Positions 1 to 8,885 of a stretch of 64,000 nucleotides of DNA are shown here, piece after piece. Each line of letters begins with the position of its first letter. Position 1 is the first letter of the stretch. A program made the translations under genes and the position numbers. Source of the DNA: Thermococcus sp. P6 (GTDB lineage Archaea > Methanobacteriota_B > Thermococci > Thermococcales > Thermococcaceae); NCBI RefSeq assembly GCF_002214525.1, contig NZ_CP015104.1:744001-808000 (forward strand), given 5' to 3'. The notes under the pieces are model-generated. The model did not search any database, was not told the origin of the DNA, and was given only the letters and a program-made list of their open reading frames with translations.

Positions 1-118
1 CAACGAGTTCGACGAGCTTCTCCTCATCGGGGTATTCCGAGTAGACCACCTCTAAACCGGCCCCCCTAAGGACCTCGAAAGCCTTTTCGTGCAGCGGTGC
101 CGCAACGAGAACCTTCAT
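1..118 (-). CDS. serA: D-3-phosphoglycerate dehydrogenase, N-terminal fragment (partial at window edge)
   Basis: The minus strand from an ATG at 118 encodes about 39 residues beginning MKVLVAAPLHEKAFEVL and including SEYPDEEKLVELV. This is the usual start of archaeal SerA, the NAD-dependent 2-hydroxyacid dehydrogenase that oxidises 3-phosphoglycerate in serine synthesis. The remainder, including the NAD-binding and ACT domains, lies outside the window. The call rests on resemblance of the N-terminus only; another 2-hydroxyacid dehydrogenase is possible. Confidence 0.7.
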   Translation of the reverse strand, partial: MKVLVAAPLHEKAFEVLRGAGLEVVYSEYPDEEKLVELV

Positions 119-129
119 CTTCGTTCACC

Positions 130-777
130 TCATCCACTCCTCTTTATGGCCATGAGCAGGACCTGATCGGAAGCGTCCTCCGCACGATCCGCGATGTCAC
201 CCACCTTCGTCAGTATCTGGTTCCACACGAGTTTGGCGTAGGTCGTTACGGTTTCGCTTTCAAAAACCTTGCCCTTAACGTCGTACTCCACGGAATCGGC
301 TTTTTCCTCCGCATCCTCGACAGCTTTGGCGAGCTCTATGGCCCTGCCAAAGTCCGAGTTAAGGGCCCTGACGGCATCCTTCAGGAGCGTGTAGGTTTCG
401 ATGGCCGACTCAACGAGCCTCATGAACTCGCCCTTCAGCTCCTCCGGAACCTTCGGCCTCGCCAGTATCAACGTGTGCGAAGCGCTCTCGGCCGCGTCGG
501 CCACCTGATCGATGAGCTCGCTCAGCCGCACGTAGTCACCTCTGCTTGCGGGAAGGAAGGCACCCTCGTAGAGCATGGTCTCGATTTCTCTTCTCAGGTT
601 ATCGGCCTTGCTTTCAAGCTTCGCGACCTCCCCCTCGAAGGCCTTTGCCCTTTCAAGATCCCCGTCGAGGTAAGCGTCCATCAGCTCCCTGAAGGCCACC
701 AGCGTTTCGCCAACGACTTCAAGGTGATTCTCGATCATTTCAAAAACGTTACCCTCCTTGCCTCCGAAGATGGCCAT
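130..777 (-). CDS. DUF47 / PhoU-like phosphate transport accessory protein
   Basis: A 215-residue all-helical protein. It begins MAIFGGKEGNVFEMI and carries the repeated acidic/Asp-rich helical pattern (EGEVAKLESKADNLRREIE, VEDAEEKADSVEYDV) typical of the DUF47/TIGR00153 family, distant relatives of PhoU that usually pair with PiT transporters. A GAGGGAG ribosome site precedes the ATG. A PiT transporter lies about 5 kb away at 5593-6555 rather than adjacent, so partnership is inferred. It follows the ketopantoate reductase gene by 33 bp, with a TATA-like stretch near 797. Confidence 0.82.
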   Translation of the reverse strand: MAIFGGKEGNVFEMIENHLEVVGETLVAFRELMDAYLDGDLERAKAFEGEVAKLESKADNLRREIETMLYEGAFLPASRGDYVRLSELIDQVADAAESASHTLILARPKVPEELKGEFMRLVESAIETYTLLKDAVRALNSDFGRAIELAKAVEDAEEKADSVEYDVKGKVFESETVTTYAKLVWNQILTKVGDIADRAEDASDQVLLMAIKRSG

Positions 778-810
778 CTTACTCCCTCAATACCTTATAG
801 ACCGGAGGGT

Positions 811-1731
811 TTATTTACTTTTCTTCTGGCGATCCCGAAGGATGTTCTCCTTGGCTTTGATGAGCGCCCACAGTAGCTCGTTCCTCGGGGCTTCCAGACC
901 TATGGAACGGGCGTGTTCGACGATCTTTCCGTGGATGTAGTCAACCTCCGTCCTCCTGCCCCGTCTTATGTCCTGCAGTGTTGAGTTGTAGTTCTCCCTC
1001 GTGCGCTCGACCGTATCCCAGAGAAGCTCGAGGGGATGAACCTCGAACTCGATGCCGAGCCCTTCGGCCACGAGACAGCCCTCTCTGGCGATTTCCACCG
1101 AGATGGCCTCAAGGTAAGGATCATCCTTCAGAAAACCGTTTTTGACCTCGAGAACCGTTCCAAGGCCGTTGATGACCGAGTTCACTATCGCCTTGGCCCA
1201 CTTCCAGCCCCGGGCGTTTTCGGTGAGGCGGGTCTCCAGACCGGAGGAGTTGAAAACCTCCGCGACCTCCACTACAAAGGGATCCGTTCCATCGGGATAC
1301 TTCCCTATGACGGTTACCCCCTTACCGGCCCACAGAACGTGGCCCCACTCAACGAGCATCGCACCGTTGGTCGTTATCCCACCGATGACGTTGGGCGTGA
1401 ACTTCAGGGCAAGGTCCTCGTTTCCAAGACCGTTCTGCACGCTCAGTATCCACGTTTCCGGCCCGATGCAGTTACGTGCGCACTCAAGGGCCGTTTTAGT
1501 GGAGTAGGACTTCGTGGAGAGTATCAAAAGCTCGGGAGGTTCCTCGGGGGCACTAACGCTCGCCTTCGGACGAACCGTGAACTCCTCCACCCCGGAAACG
1601 TGTAATCCATTCTCCCTCACGGCCCTTACCTGTTCCTCCCTGCCGATCAGCGTTACATCGTTCCCGGCCCTCGTCAGGAGGGCACCGAAGAGCGAACCTA
1701 TGCTCCCAGCTCCGAGCACGTAAATCCTCAT
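811..1731 (-). CDS. panE: 2-dehydropantoate 2-reductase (ketopantoate reductase)
   Basis: A 306-residue NAD(P)H-dependent enzyme that reduces 2-dehydropantoate to pantoate in CoA synthesis. The dinucleotide-binding GAGSIG is at residues 7-12, QNGLGN at about 99-104, the catalytic-type lysine K180 with N184 (WAKAIVN), and the C-terminal [18 protein letters not shown] region includes E262. The start is ATG at 1731 behind GGTGATGGG. Pantoate kinase, the next archaeal step, is in the same window at 50868-51770. In Thermococcales this reductase is known to be feedback-controlled by CoA; nothing regulatory is visible at the DNA level. Confidence 0.92.
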   Translation of the reverse strand: MRIYVLGAGSIGSLFGALLTRAGNDVTLIGREEQVRAVRENGLHVSGVEEFTVRPKASVSAPEEPPELLILSTKSYSTKTALECARNCIGPETWILSVQNGLGNEDLALKFTPNVIGGITTNGAMLVEWGHVLWAGKGVTVIGKYPDGTDPFVVEVAEVFNSSGLETRLTENARGWKWAKAIVNSVINGLGTVLEVKNGFLKDDPYLEAISVEIAREGCLVAEGLGIEFEVHPLELLWDTVERTRENYNSTLQDIRRGRRTEVDYIHGKIVEHARSIGLEAPRNELLWALIKAKENILRDRQKKSK

Positions 1732-1784
1732 CCCATCACCCCAAAGGGTTTAAAGGGTCATCCTTAAAGCCCTGCCGATGGGAG

Positions 1785-2321
1785 ATGCTGAGCGTTGAGA
1801 CCTTCAGTATGGGGGGAAGGAAAATCTGGATCGGCGTCTTCTGGGAGGAGAAGATTCAGGGGATAACCTTTTCCACGGAGCGGGAACCTTTCGAGGCCGG
1901 CCTGAAACGTCTTGAGAACTTCCTTAGGAAAAGGAAGGTCGAGATCGATGCAACACCGGAAGGTTCCGATTACCCGGAGCTCGTGAGGGAGGTTATGCTC
2001 GGCCGGGTTGAGAACCCGGAGGCACTGGCGGTGCTCTCCTTCGAGGGCGTTACACCTTTTGAGAAAAGGGTTTACGAATGGCTCACAAAAAACGTTAAAA
2101 GGGGGAGCGTTATAACCTACGGTGGCCTCGCCAGACGCCTGAAAACGTCCCCGAGGGCCATAGGCGGTGCCATGAAGAGGAATCCCTATCCCATAGTGGT
2201 TCCCTGTCACAGGGTCGTTTCCGCGAATGGCATCGGTTACTACACTCCTCGACTTGATGAAAAGGTCTTCCTGCTCGAAATAGAGGGGGTGAAAGGATGG
2301 ACAAACTCAAGGCGTACATGA
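1785..2321 (+). CDS. ogt: Methylated-DNA--protein-cysteine methyltransferase
   Basis: A 178-residue suicide repair protein that removes O6-alkyl groups from guanine onto a cysteine. The active-site motif PCHRVV has the acceptor at C141, and the helix-turn-helix is GGLARRLKTSPRAIGGAM with the arginine finger around residue 124. Length and both domains are normal for the archaeal family. It is divergent from panE, with a 53-bp gap holding a TTTAAAG TATA-like box at about 1749. Its last 25 bp overlap the start of the TPR membrane protein gene in another frame. Confidence 0.95.
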   Translation: MLSVETFSMGGRKIWIGVFWEEKIQGITFSTEREPFEAGLKRLENFLRKRKVEIDATPEGSDYPELVREVMLGRVENPEALAVLSFEGVTPFEKRVYEWLTKNVKRGSVITYGGLARRLKTSPRAIGGAMKRNPYPIVVPCHRVVSANGIGYYTPRLDEKVFLLEIEGVKGWTNSRRT

Positions 2322-3325
2322 TAGCCTTCCTTCTCGTGGTGGCTGGAGTCGCGGCCGGAATAGTCCTGTACGGTGGCTGGAAGCTGTTGCTCCAGGTTGT
2401 GCTGGGTCTCGGTTTCCTCGCGGTTACCCTCGTGCTCCTGTTCTTCACAGGGTTGACGCTCTACGCCGGGAGCTGGAAGTACGGGGCTTTGCTGGGACTG
2501 TTCACCCTGATAAGCGGCTACGGGCTTTACTTAAGCGTCACGTGGCAGAGGCTCGACGTCATCGCGGGGATGATAGTCCTCTTCGTGCTGGCGGTGGTCT
2601 TCGGCGTATGGTACATCAGCGAGCCGGATCTGGGGCTGGTGGACAGGTTCAAAAGTGCGGAGAGCCTTGAGAGGGCCGGCAAGTACAAGGCCGCGGCCCG
2701 GAAGTACGAGAAGGCCGGGAATTACGAGAAAGCCGCCGAGATGTACATGAAGCTCGGGTGGATGGAGAGCGCCGCATGGGCCTACGAGAAGGCCGGAAAG
2801 TACGAGAAAGCCGCCGAAATTTACGAAAAGCTCTACGAGAAGGAGAAGGATACGTATTATCTCAAGGAAGCCCACGAGTACTGGAAGAAGGCCGGGAACA
2901 TGGAAAGGGCCGCAAAGGCCCTCGAAAAGTACGCCGAAGAGGAACCGTGGTTCTGGGAGGACGTGGCAAAACTCTACGAGGAGCTTAAGGAAGAGGAAAA
3001 GGCCAGAGAGGCGTGGGAGAGGGCCCTTGAGTACTACCGGAAGGAGGCCCAGGAAGAGGGCGTCTTCTGGGAGGACGTTGGAAACATAGCGAGGAGACTC
3101 GGCAGGGAAGAGCTCGCCCGTGATGCCTACGGGAAATTCCTCGAATACTGCCTGAAGGAGGCGGAAGAGGACCCCATGTGGTGGAAGCACGTTGCGGAGG
3201 CATACGAATACCTCGGCGAGAAGGAGAAGGCCGAAGAGGTCAGAAAGAGGTACGAAGAATACCGGAGGAAGATAACCGAAACCAGCGAGGAAACGTCCAG
3301 CTTCCCGGGGAAGGACGGAGGTTGA
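2297..3325 (+). CDS. Membrane-anchored tetratricopeptide-repeat protein
   Basis: A 342-residue protein of unknown role. Four hydrophobic segments (about 8-28, 32-54, 63-83, 88-106) precede a cytoplasmic or extracellular helical domain (about 115-325) made of TPR-like units such as [21 protein letters not shown]. The repeats are rich in Lys, Glu, Tyr and Trp. The ATG lies inside the end of ogt with GGGGGTGAAAGG just upstream, so the two genes are probably co-transcribed. TPR domains imply protein-protein contacts; the partner cannot be read from the sequence. Confidence 0.8.
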   Translation: MDKLKAYMIAFLLVVAGVAAGIVLYGGWKLLLQVVLGLGFLAVTLVLLFFTGLTLYAGSWKYGALLGLFTLISGYGLYLSVTWQRLDVIAGMIVLFVLAVVFGVWYISEPDLGLVDRFKSAESLERAGKYKAAARKYEKAGNYEKAAEMYMKLGWMESAAWAYEKAGKYEKAAEIYEKLYEKEKDTYYLKEAHEYWKKAGNMERAAKALEKYAEEEPWFWEDVAKLYEELKEEEKAREAWERALEYYRKEAQEEGVFWEDVGNIARRLGREELARDAYGKFLEYCLKEAEEDPMWWKHVAEAYEYLGEKEKAEEVRKRYEEYRRKITETSEETSSFPGKDGG

Positions 3326-3383
3326 GCATCTTCTCTTCCCAACCTTTTTAAAATCCGGGGGGAACCTTCCCGGGGTGGTAAGG

Positions 3384-3716
3384 ATGATGGGGATGAATCC
3401 AAGGCAGATGAAGAAGCTCATGCGCCAGATGGGCATTAAGATGGAAGAACTGGAAGGCGTAAGGGAAGTGGTGATACGCCTTGAAAACAGGGAGATAATA
3501 CTGAGGGACCCGGCCGTTACGGTGATAACCGCTCAAGGGGAGAAGAGCTACCAGATAGTTCCCGGGAGCGAGGAGGTAAGGCAAACGCTGAACATCTCCG
3601 AGGAAGACATAAAGCTCGTCATGGAGCAGGCGGGCGTTGACTACGACACCGCCAGAAAAGCGCTGGAAGAAACAAAGGGGGACCTTGCGGAGGCCATCCT
3701 GAAACTTCAGGAGTGA
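3384..3716 (+). CDS. nac: Nascent polypeptide-associated complex protein
   Basis: About 110 residues; homodimeric archaeal NAC binds ribosomes and emerging chains. A NAC beta-barrel segment ([19 protein letters not shown] through YQIVPGSEE) is followed by a C-terminal UBA domain ([22 protein letters not shown]). The GTG at 3375 overlaps the GGTGG ribosome site, so I place the start at ATG 3384 (3387 is also possible). A TATA-like CTTTTTAAAATCC at about 3344-3356 lies roughly 30 bp upstream. Confidence 0.9.
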   Translation: MMGMNPRQMKKLMRQMGIKMEELEGVREVVIRLENREIILRDPAVTVITAQGEKSYQIVPGSEEVRQTLNISEEDIKLVMEQAGVDYDTARKALEETKGDLAEAILKLQE

Positions 3717-3724
3717 CCCTTGAT

Positions 3725-4180
3725 TTAAATTTTAACAACTGCAGGGACCGTACAGGTTCCCCTTTCGTTCCATGTCTTCCCATTCATAGCGGATTTAACC
3801 GTCGAATTGCAGGGGAGTACCTCTCCACCGTTCTTCTCAAAGAAGGCCAAATACTCCTCAATTCTGGCATTGTCTGCGGGAGTGAGGTTCAGGTTTCCAT
3901 TCTGGAGGTCGAAGAAGGCGAGGTATGTGGTGTTTCCCTTTCGCACTATGGCCTCGGCCCGGAGGACCCTGCAGTCCGGACAATCACCGGAGACCCACAG
4001 GGTGATCTGCGGCTCGATCTCATTGAGGTTATTATCGTAAAGCAGGACCTTATCCATGGCCAGTGCTATTGGATCGGGGGTGGGCTTTGATGGTGAAGAA
4101 TGTATTTTCAAAAAGAATAACCCGCAAAACGTCAAAACTAAAAGGGATAAAAGGAAGATCCGCTTATGGTTACCTTTCAT
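3725..4180 (-). CDS. Small exported protein with a CPDC motif
   Basis: A protein of about 151 residues with an N-terminal hydrophobic anchor (RIFLLSLLVLTFCGLFFLKI) and an outside domain containing SGDCPDCRVLRAEA, a CxxC like that of thioredoxin-fold proteins. Two further cysteines occur near the C-terminus (VLPCNS, RGTCTV). I choose ATG 4180 over 4198 because the AAAGGGGG ribosome site lies between them. I do not recognise the family. A redox or disulfide role is only suggested by CPDC, and the segment around it is too short for a full thioredoxin fold. It is divergent from hflX and convergent with nac. Confidence 0.6.
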   Translation of the reverse strand: MKGNHKRIFLLSLLVLTFCGLFFLKIHSSPSKPTPDPIALAMDKVLLYDNNLNEIEPQITLWVSGDCPDCRVLRAEAIVRKGNTTYLAFFDLQNGNLNLTPADNARIEEYLAFFEKNGGEVLPCNSTVKSAMNGKTWNERGTCTVPAVVKI

Positions 4181-4326
4181 CGGATTTCCCCCTTTCAATG
4201 TAACCCTAAATCTTTAAAACTTTAACCGTTAGTTCTCCCATTACGTATATCAATGATATAATCATGCAAACACCAATACCTTATGAACCCGAAGACCTAA
4301 ATATCCCTGGGGGAATCCCATGAACG

Positions 4327-5655
4327 ATGAAGGTCATAGGTGTGATCAGGCACTCCCCGAGGAGAAGGGTGAACAGGGAGGAATTCGAGGAGCTCTTAAC
4401 CAGTGCTGGCTATGAAGTTCTGGAAATCGTGGAGCAGGTCAGGGAAGAAAGCCCCCGCTACAACATTGGCAGAGGAAAGCTTGAAGAGATAAAAAGACTC
4501 GTTGAGGAGCTCAAGCCCGATAAGGTCGTCTTCGCCAACCGGCTGACTCCAAGTCAGGCGTACAACCTCTGGAAGGAGCTGAAGGTTGAGGTCATCGACA
4601 GGTGGCAGCTCGTTCTGGAGATATTCGAAAGGAGGGCCCACTCGAAGGAGGCGAAGCTTCAGGTCGAACTCGCGGGCCTTCACTACGAGGTTCCGCTCGT
4701 GAAGGAGGCCATAAGACGGGTAAAACTCGGTGACAGGGCCGGTTTCAAGGGAATGGGCGATTACCAGACCCGGCAGTACCTCAAGCACATCCGCTACAGG
4801 ATAAACCGCATAAGGAAGGAGCTTGAAAAGGTCAGGAGGGACAGAGAGGTCAGGAGAAAAAGGCGCGAGAAGCTCGGTTTCATACTCGTGGCCCTCGCGG
4901 GCTACACGAACGCCGGCAAGTCAACGCTCCTCAACGCCCTCGCGGGTGAGGAGAAGGAGGCCAAGGATGCGATGTTCACGACCCTCGATACAACCACGCG
5001 ACGCTTCGAGCTCGGCAACAAGAGGATCCTCGTTACGGACACGGTCGGCTTCATAGACGGGCTTCCGCCCTTCATAGTGGAGGCCTTCCACTCGACGCTC
5101 GAGGAGATAGTCGAGGCCGACGTGATACTCCTCGTTGTAGACGTCAGCGAGCCGTGGAGAGAGGTGAGAAGGAAACTGCTGGCGTCTCTCAACGTTCTAA
5201 GGGAACTCAAGACCCTCGACAGGCCGATGGTGGTAGTTCTTAACAAGACAGACCTCACCACCCCGGAGGACGTTATGGACAAGGCGGAGAAGATAAGGGA
5301 GCTGCTCGAGGAGCGCGATGTCGGGGCTTTCGATGTGGTCGCGATATCTGCGAAGCTTAAACGGATGGAGGAGCTCTACAGGAGCCTCGAGGGGATCGTG
5401 CCCAAACTGCCGAAGTACGCCCCCTTCGAGATAACCGCTATGGATCCCGAAGAGGTGCCCCGGCTTATGGCCCTGATAAACTCCATCGGAGATGTTATGG
5501 AGGTTGAATACCGGGAGAAGACGAGGATAAGGGCCCGCATCCAGACGGGAATGATAAAGGAACTCGCAAAGCTCAACGTGGAGATAAGGAGGTTAAACCA
5601 TCCCCACCAGAGCGAAGAGCCTGAAGATGACGAGGGAGATGAGGATGGCCGTTAA
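4327..5655 (+). CDS. hflX: GTPase HflX
   Basis: A 442-residue translational GTPase of the HflX family, which binds the large ribosomal subunit and splits stalled ribosomes. The N-terminal HflX domain (residues 1 to about 180) includes YNIGRGKLEEI and the GMGDYQTRQY helix. The G domain follows with P-loop AGYTNAGKST (about 191-200), DTVGF (G3) and NKTD (G4). The C-terminus is an acidic tail (EEPEDDEGDED). The start is ATG 4327 after GGGGGAAT; the ATG at 4320 is out of frame. A TATA-like CTAAATATCC is at about 4297. Its last 63 bp overlap the phosphate transporter gene on the other strand. Confidence 0.93.
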   Translation: MKVIGVIRHSPRRRVNREEFEELLTSAGYEVLEIVEQVREESPRYNIGRGKLEEIKRLVEELKPDKVVFANRLTPSQAYNLWKELKVEVIDRWQLVLEIFERRAHSKEAKLQVELAGLHYEVPLVKEAIRRVKLGDRAGFKGMGDYQTRQYLKHIRYRINRIRKELEKVRRDREVRRKRREKLGFILVALAGYTNAGKSTLLNALAGEEKEAKDAMFTTLDTTTRRFELGNKRILVTDTVGFIDGLPPFIVEAFHSTLEEIVEADVILLVVDVSEPWREVRRKLLASLNVLRELKTLDRPMVVVLNKTDLTTPEDVMDKAEKIRELLEERDVGAFDVVAISAKLKRMEELYRSLEGIVPKLPKYAPFEITAMDPEEVPRLMALINSIGDVMEVEYREKTRIRARIQTGMIKELAKLNVEIRRLNHPHQSEEPEDDEGDEDGR

Positions 5656-6555
5656 GGGGGTGGCGACCCAGCCGAAGAGGATGTCCCTGATCACCGACTT
5701 CTCAACCCCCTTGCCCGCGAGGAGGCCGACCCCGACGACACCGCCCACTATGGACTGACTGGAGCTAACGGGAAGTCCGAAGACGTTCGCAAGGCTCACT
5801 GCCATGGCGGAACCGAACTGGGCGGCGAAGGCCGATATGGGACCGAGGGCCGTTATCTTCTTTCCAACGGTGTGGATCACGGCGTAGCTGAAGGTGAGCG
5901 AACCGATTGCAAGGCTGAGGGCCACGAGCACTCCGGCCGTCTTCGGCTCGAGAAAGCCGGCACCCACTATCGGCCCGGAGGCGTTGGCGACCTCGTTGGT
6001 CCCGAAGTTGAAGGCCATATAAGAGCCCCCGAGGATTGCCAGAACCTTGTAGAGAACCTCAACCGTGGATATGCTCCTGATTTTTGAGACCACAAAGGAG
6101 TAGAACCTGTACAGGAATATCGCAAGTATCCCGGAAAGAACGGGCGAAACAACCCACGCGGCGGCTATCTTTCCAAGGGTGTACCAGTTCACGGGCGCAC
6201 GGGTGGCCAGTCCAACCCCTATAACTCCCCCCACGATGGCCTGAGTCGTGGACACTGGCAGACCCTTCACGGTGGCTATCGTTACCCAGACTCCTGCTGC
6301 GAGGAGTGCTATAACTGCCATCTCCATCGTAAGGTATCCCTCGGGGACTATACCCTTCCCGACGGTTTTCATGACCCTGTAGCCCCTGAGGTAGGCCCCC
6401 ATGATGGTGAATATCGCTATGGTCAGCGTGGCCTGATGAAAGGTGAGTATGCCCGCTCCAACGGCCGTGCCCATGGCGTTGGCCGAGTCGTTCGAGCCTA
6501 TGTTCCATGCGATGTAGAAGGCCACCGCGATCACTGCCACCATCAGCCCGTCCAC
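5593..6555 (-). CDS. PiT-family inorganic phosphate transporter
   Basis: A membrane protein of about 320 residues and ten or so hydrophobic segments that carries phosphate with a cation. The duplicated PiT signatures are clear: GSNDSANAMGTAVGAG near the N-terminus and FGTNEVANASGPIVGAG in the second half, each followed by a ST/SS-Q-(A/S)-IVGGV(I/V)G repeat. I choose GTG 6555 because GGGTGG lies 5 bases upstream; GTG 6564 and ATG 6543 are alternatives. The 3' end runs 63 bp into hflX on the opposite strand. A perfect palindrome sits in the promoter, suggesting repression. Confidence 0.92.
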   Translation of the reverse strand: MDGLMVAVIAVAFYIAWNIGSNDSANAMGTAVGAGILTFHQATLTIAIFTIMGAYLRGYRVMKTVGKGIVPEGYLTMEMAVIALLAAGVWVTIATVKGLPVSTTQAIVGGVIGVGLATRAPVNWYTLGKIAAAWVVSPVLSGILAIFLYRFYSFVVSKIRSISTVEVLYKVLAILGGSYMAFNFGTNEVANASGPIVGAGFLEPKTAGVLVALSLAIGSLTFSYAVIHTVGKKITALGPISAFAAQFGSAMAVSLANVFGLPVSSSQSIVGGVVGVGLLAGKGVEKSVIRDILFGWVATPLTAILISLVIFRLFALVGMV

Positions 6556-6566
6556 GTGAACCACCC

Positions 6567-6583
6567 GTATATAGTCTATATAC
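6567..6583. promoter_or_regulatory. 17-bp palindrome at the phosphate transporter promoter
   Basis: GTATATAG-T-CTATATAC is a perfect 8-1-8 palindrome just upstream of the transporter start at 6555. On the minus strand a TATA-like GTTTTTAAGTG lies at about 6601-6611, so the palindrome would straddle the transcription start, where archaeal repressors often bind. The alternative is that its TATATA core is itself the TATA box. Confidence 0.5.
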
Positions 6584-6718
6584 CACCATGTAGTTTATGC
6601 ACTTAAAAACCTAGCGGGTGAAGTTTTGGGAAATTATGCCCCGATACAGCCAGTAACGAGTGGCAACGTTCATAGGTACCCAAAGACACTTGACGAAGGG
6701 AGTCCAAGCCAATACCGA

Positions 6719-6733
6719 AACATAAATAAATGC
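6719..6733 (+). promoter_or_regulatory. Promoter of the porG-vorDAB operon
   Basis: An AT-rich ACATAAATAAATGC stretch lies about 45-55 bp before the porG ATG at 6775, with a strong AAGGAGG ribosome site at about 6761. The 219-bp gap between the phosphate transporter and porG shows no other feature I can support. Confidence 0.5.
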
Positions 6734-6774
6734 AATGGTCAAACAACATATGACAGAATTAAGGAGGCAGAGAA

Positions 6775-7332
6775 ATGATCGAGATTCGTTTTCACGGTAG
6801 GGGTGGACAGGGCGCCGTTACGGCAGCCAACATACTGGCCTCAGCGGCTTTCCTTGAGGGCAAGTACGTGCAGGCCTTCCCGTTTTTCGGCGTTGAAAGG
6901 CGTGGAGCACCGGTCACGGCCTTCACAAGAATCGACGAAAAGCCGATCAGGATAAAGACCCAGATCTACGAGCCCGACATAGTGGTCGTTCTCGACCCGA
7001 GCCTTCTCGATACGGTGGACGTTACCGCCGGCCTGAAGGAAGGCGGAACGGTGATCATCAACACCGAAAAGAGCAAGGAAGAGGTGCTCGCCAGCCTCAA
7101 GAAAAAGCCGGGAAAACTGGCCATCGTTGACGCCACCACCATAGCCCTCGACGTTCTCGGTCTGCCGATCACCAACACCGCAATCCTCGGTGCGGTCTCC
7201 AAAGCCACGGGTGTGGTCACCCTCGAGCACGTCCAGAAGGCCATCAAGGAGGCGTTCTCGGGAAGCCTCGGTGAGAAGAACGCCAAGGCTGCGGAAGAGG
7301 CCTTCAACAAGACGACCATCCACGAGCTCTGA
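6775..7332 (+). CDS. porG: Shared gamma subunit of pyruvate and 2-ketoisovalerate ferredoxin oxidoreductases
   Basis: 185 residues. It begins [20 protein letters not shown], the hallmark of the gamma domain of 2-oxoacid:ferredoxin oxidoreductases, and continues with [16 protein letters not shown]. Pyrococcus and Thermococcus have one gamma subunit serving both POR and VOR. That fits here, since the window holds two sets of delta, alpha and beta genes but only this gamma gene. It heads the operon, 38 bp before vorD. Confidence 0.95.
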
Positions 7333-7370
7333 TTCTCTTTCTTTGTAAATCCTTAGAGGAGGGAAACGGT

Positions 7371-7688
7371 GTGAACACGCTGTTCGGTGAAAAGAAGGAG
7401 GGGGCAACCAAGATCGTCCCGAAGTCCGTGGACGAGTACCCGGAAGCCCCCATAACGCTGGGCACGACGCTCAGCAACTTCACCGGTGACTGGAGAACCT
7501 TCATGCCCGTCATCGACGATGACAAGTGCGTTAAGTGTTACATATGCTGGAAGTTCTGCCCCGAGCCGGCCATATACATACGCGAGGACGGTTACGTTGG
7601 AGTGGACTACGACTACTGTAAGGGCTGCGGCATATGTGCCAACGAATGCCCCGTCAATGCCATAACGATGGAGAAGGAGGAGAAGTGA
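7371..7688 (+). CDS. vorD: 2-ketoisovalerate ferredoxin oxidoreductase, delta subunit
   Basis: A 105-residue ferredoxin-like subunit with two [4Fe-4S] motifs, CVKCYICWKFCPEP and CKGCGICANECPVNA, which pass electrons from the TPP site to ferredoxin. It has a GTG start behind GAGGAGGG, and its length equals the Pyrococcus protein. It ends 1 bp before vorA. The second cluster region is nearly identical at DNA level to that of porD (10107-10170), showing recent common origin or homogenisation. Confidence 0.93.
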   Translation: MNTLFGEKKEGATKIVPKSVDEYPEAPITLGTTLSNFTGDWRTFMPVIDDDKCVKCYICWKFCPEPAIYIREDGYVGVDYDYCKGCGICANECPVNAITMEKEEK

Positions 7689-7689
7689 T

Positions 7690-8880
7690 ATGGCTGGATA
7701 TAAGCCCATTAGAAAGGTCGTTAGCGGTAACTACGCCGCGGCTTACGCGGTAAAGCACGCCCGCGTTCAGGTTGTGGCAGCCTACCCGATCACTCCCCAG
7801 ACGAGCATCATCGAGAAGATAGCCGAGTTCATAGCAAACGGCGAGGTGGAGAACCTTCAGTACGTTCCGGTTGAAAGCGAGCACTCGGCCATGGCGGCCA
7901 GCATAGGCGCATCCGCAGCCGGAGCAAGGGCCTTTACAGCGACCTCAGCTCAGGGTCTGGCATTGATGCACGAGATGCTCCACTGGGCTTCCGGGGCGAG
8001 GCTACCGATAGTCATGGTTGATGTCAACCGTGCCATGGCTCCACCATGGAGCGTCTGGGATGACCAGACCGATTCTCTGGCCCAGAGGGACACGGGCTGG
8101 ATGCAGTTCTACGCCGAGAACAATCAGGAGGTTTACGACGGGGTTCTGATGGCGTTTAAAATCGCCGAAACCGTCAACCTGCCGGCAATGGTCGTTGAGA
8201 GCGCCTTCATCCTGAGCCACACCTACGATGTCGTTGACATGATACCGCAGGAGCTCGTTGACGAGTTCCTCCCGCCGAGGGAACCGCTCTACGATCTGAC
8301 CAACTTCGAGAGGCCCTTCTCGGTTGGTGCACTTGGGACCCCGGCAGACTACTACGAGTTCCGCTACAAGCTCCAGAAGGCCATGGAGAAGGCCGAGAAA
8401 GTCATCAGGGAAGTTGGTGGAGAGTTCGGAGAGCGCTTTGGAAGGGACTACAGCAGCATGATAGACCTTTACCGCACCGAAGATGCCGACTTCGTCTTCA
8501 TGGGACTGGGTTCCCTCATGGGTACCGTTAAACAGGCCGTTGATCTGCTACGCGAGGAAGGCTACAGGGTGGGAGCGGCCAAGGTGCGCTGGTTCAGGCC
8601 CTTCCCGAAGGAGGAAATCAGGGAACTCGCAAAGAACGTTGAGGGAATAGCCGTCCTCGACAGGAACTACTCCTTCGGTATGGAGGGGATACTCTTCACC
8701 GAAGCCAAGGGAGCCCTCTACAACTCGAAGGCAAGGCCCCTGATGAAGGACTACATCGTGGGACTCGGAGGAAGGGACGTTACGGTCAACGACATCAGGA
8801 AGATCGCCGAGAACATGAAGGCAGTGGTGGAGAGAGGAGAACCCGATGTAGAGGTGGACTGGTATCACCTTAAGAGGTGA
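7690..8880 (+). CDS. vorA: 2-ketoisovalerate ferredoxin oxidoreductase, alpha subunit
   Basis: 396 residues. The alpha chain of the branched-chain 2-oxoacid oxidoreductase that turns valine-, leucine- and isoleucine-derived oxoacids into acyl-CoA. The pyrimidine-side domain shows AYPITPQTSIIEKI, VESEHSAMAASIGASAAGARAFTATS and the [15 protein letters not shown] stretch shared with PorA. The C-terminal transketolase-like domain contains LGSLMGTVKQAVD. The stop overlaps the region before vorB. Assignment to VOR rather than POR rests on gene order porG-vorDAB-porDAB known in Thermococcales and on resemblance to Pyrococcus VorA. Confidence 0.92.
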   Translation: MAGYKPIRKVVSGNYAAAYAVKHARVQVVAAYPITPQTSIIEKIAEFIANGEVENLQYVPVESEHSAMAASIGASAAGARAFTATSAQGLALMHEMLHWASGARLPIVMVDVNRAMAPPWSVWDDQTDSLAQRDTGWMQFYAENNQEVYDGVLMAFKIAETVNLPAMVVESAFILSHTYDVVDMIPQELVDEFLPPREPLYDLTNFERPFSVGALGTPADYYEFRYKLQKAMEKAEKVIREVGGEFGERFGRDYSSMIDLYRTEDADFVFMGLGSLMGTVKQAVDLLREEGYRVGAAKVRWFRPFPKEEIRELAKNVEGIAVLDRNYSFGMEGILFTEAKGALYNSKARPLMKDYIVGLGGRDVTVNDIRKIAENMKAVVERGEPDVEVDWYHLKR

Positions 8881-8885
8881 GGATG

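Noticed and set aside
6612-6718. Possible small RNA in the gap before porG
   Set aside because: No C/D or H/ACA boxes, tRNA-like fold or clear terminal stem could be found.
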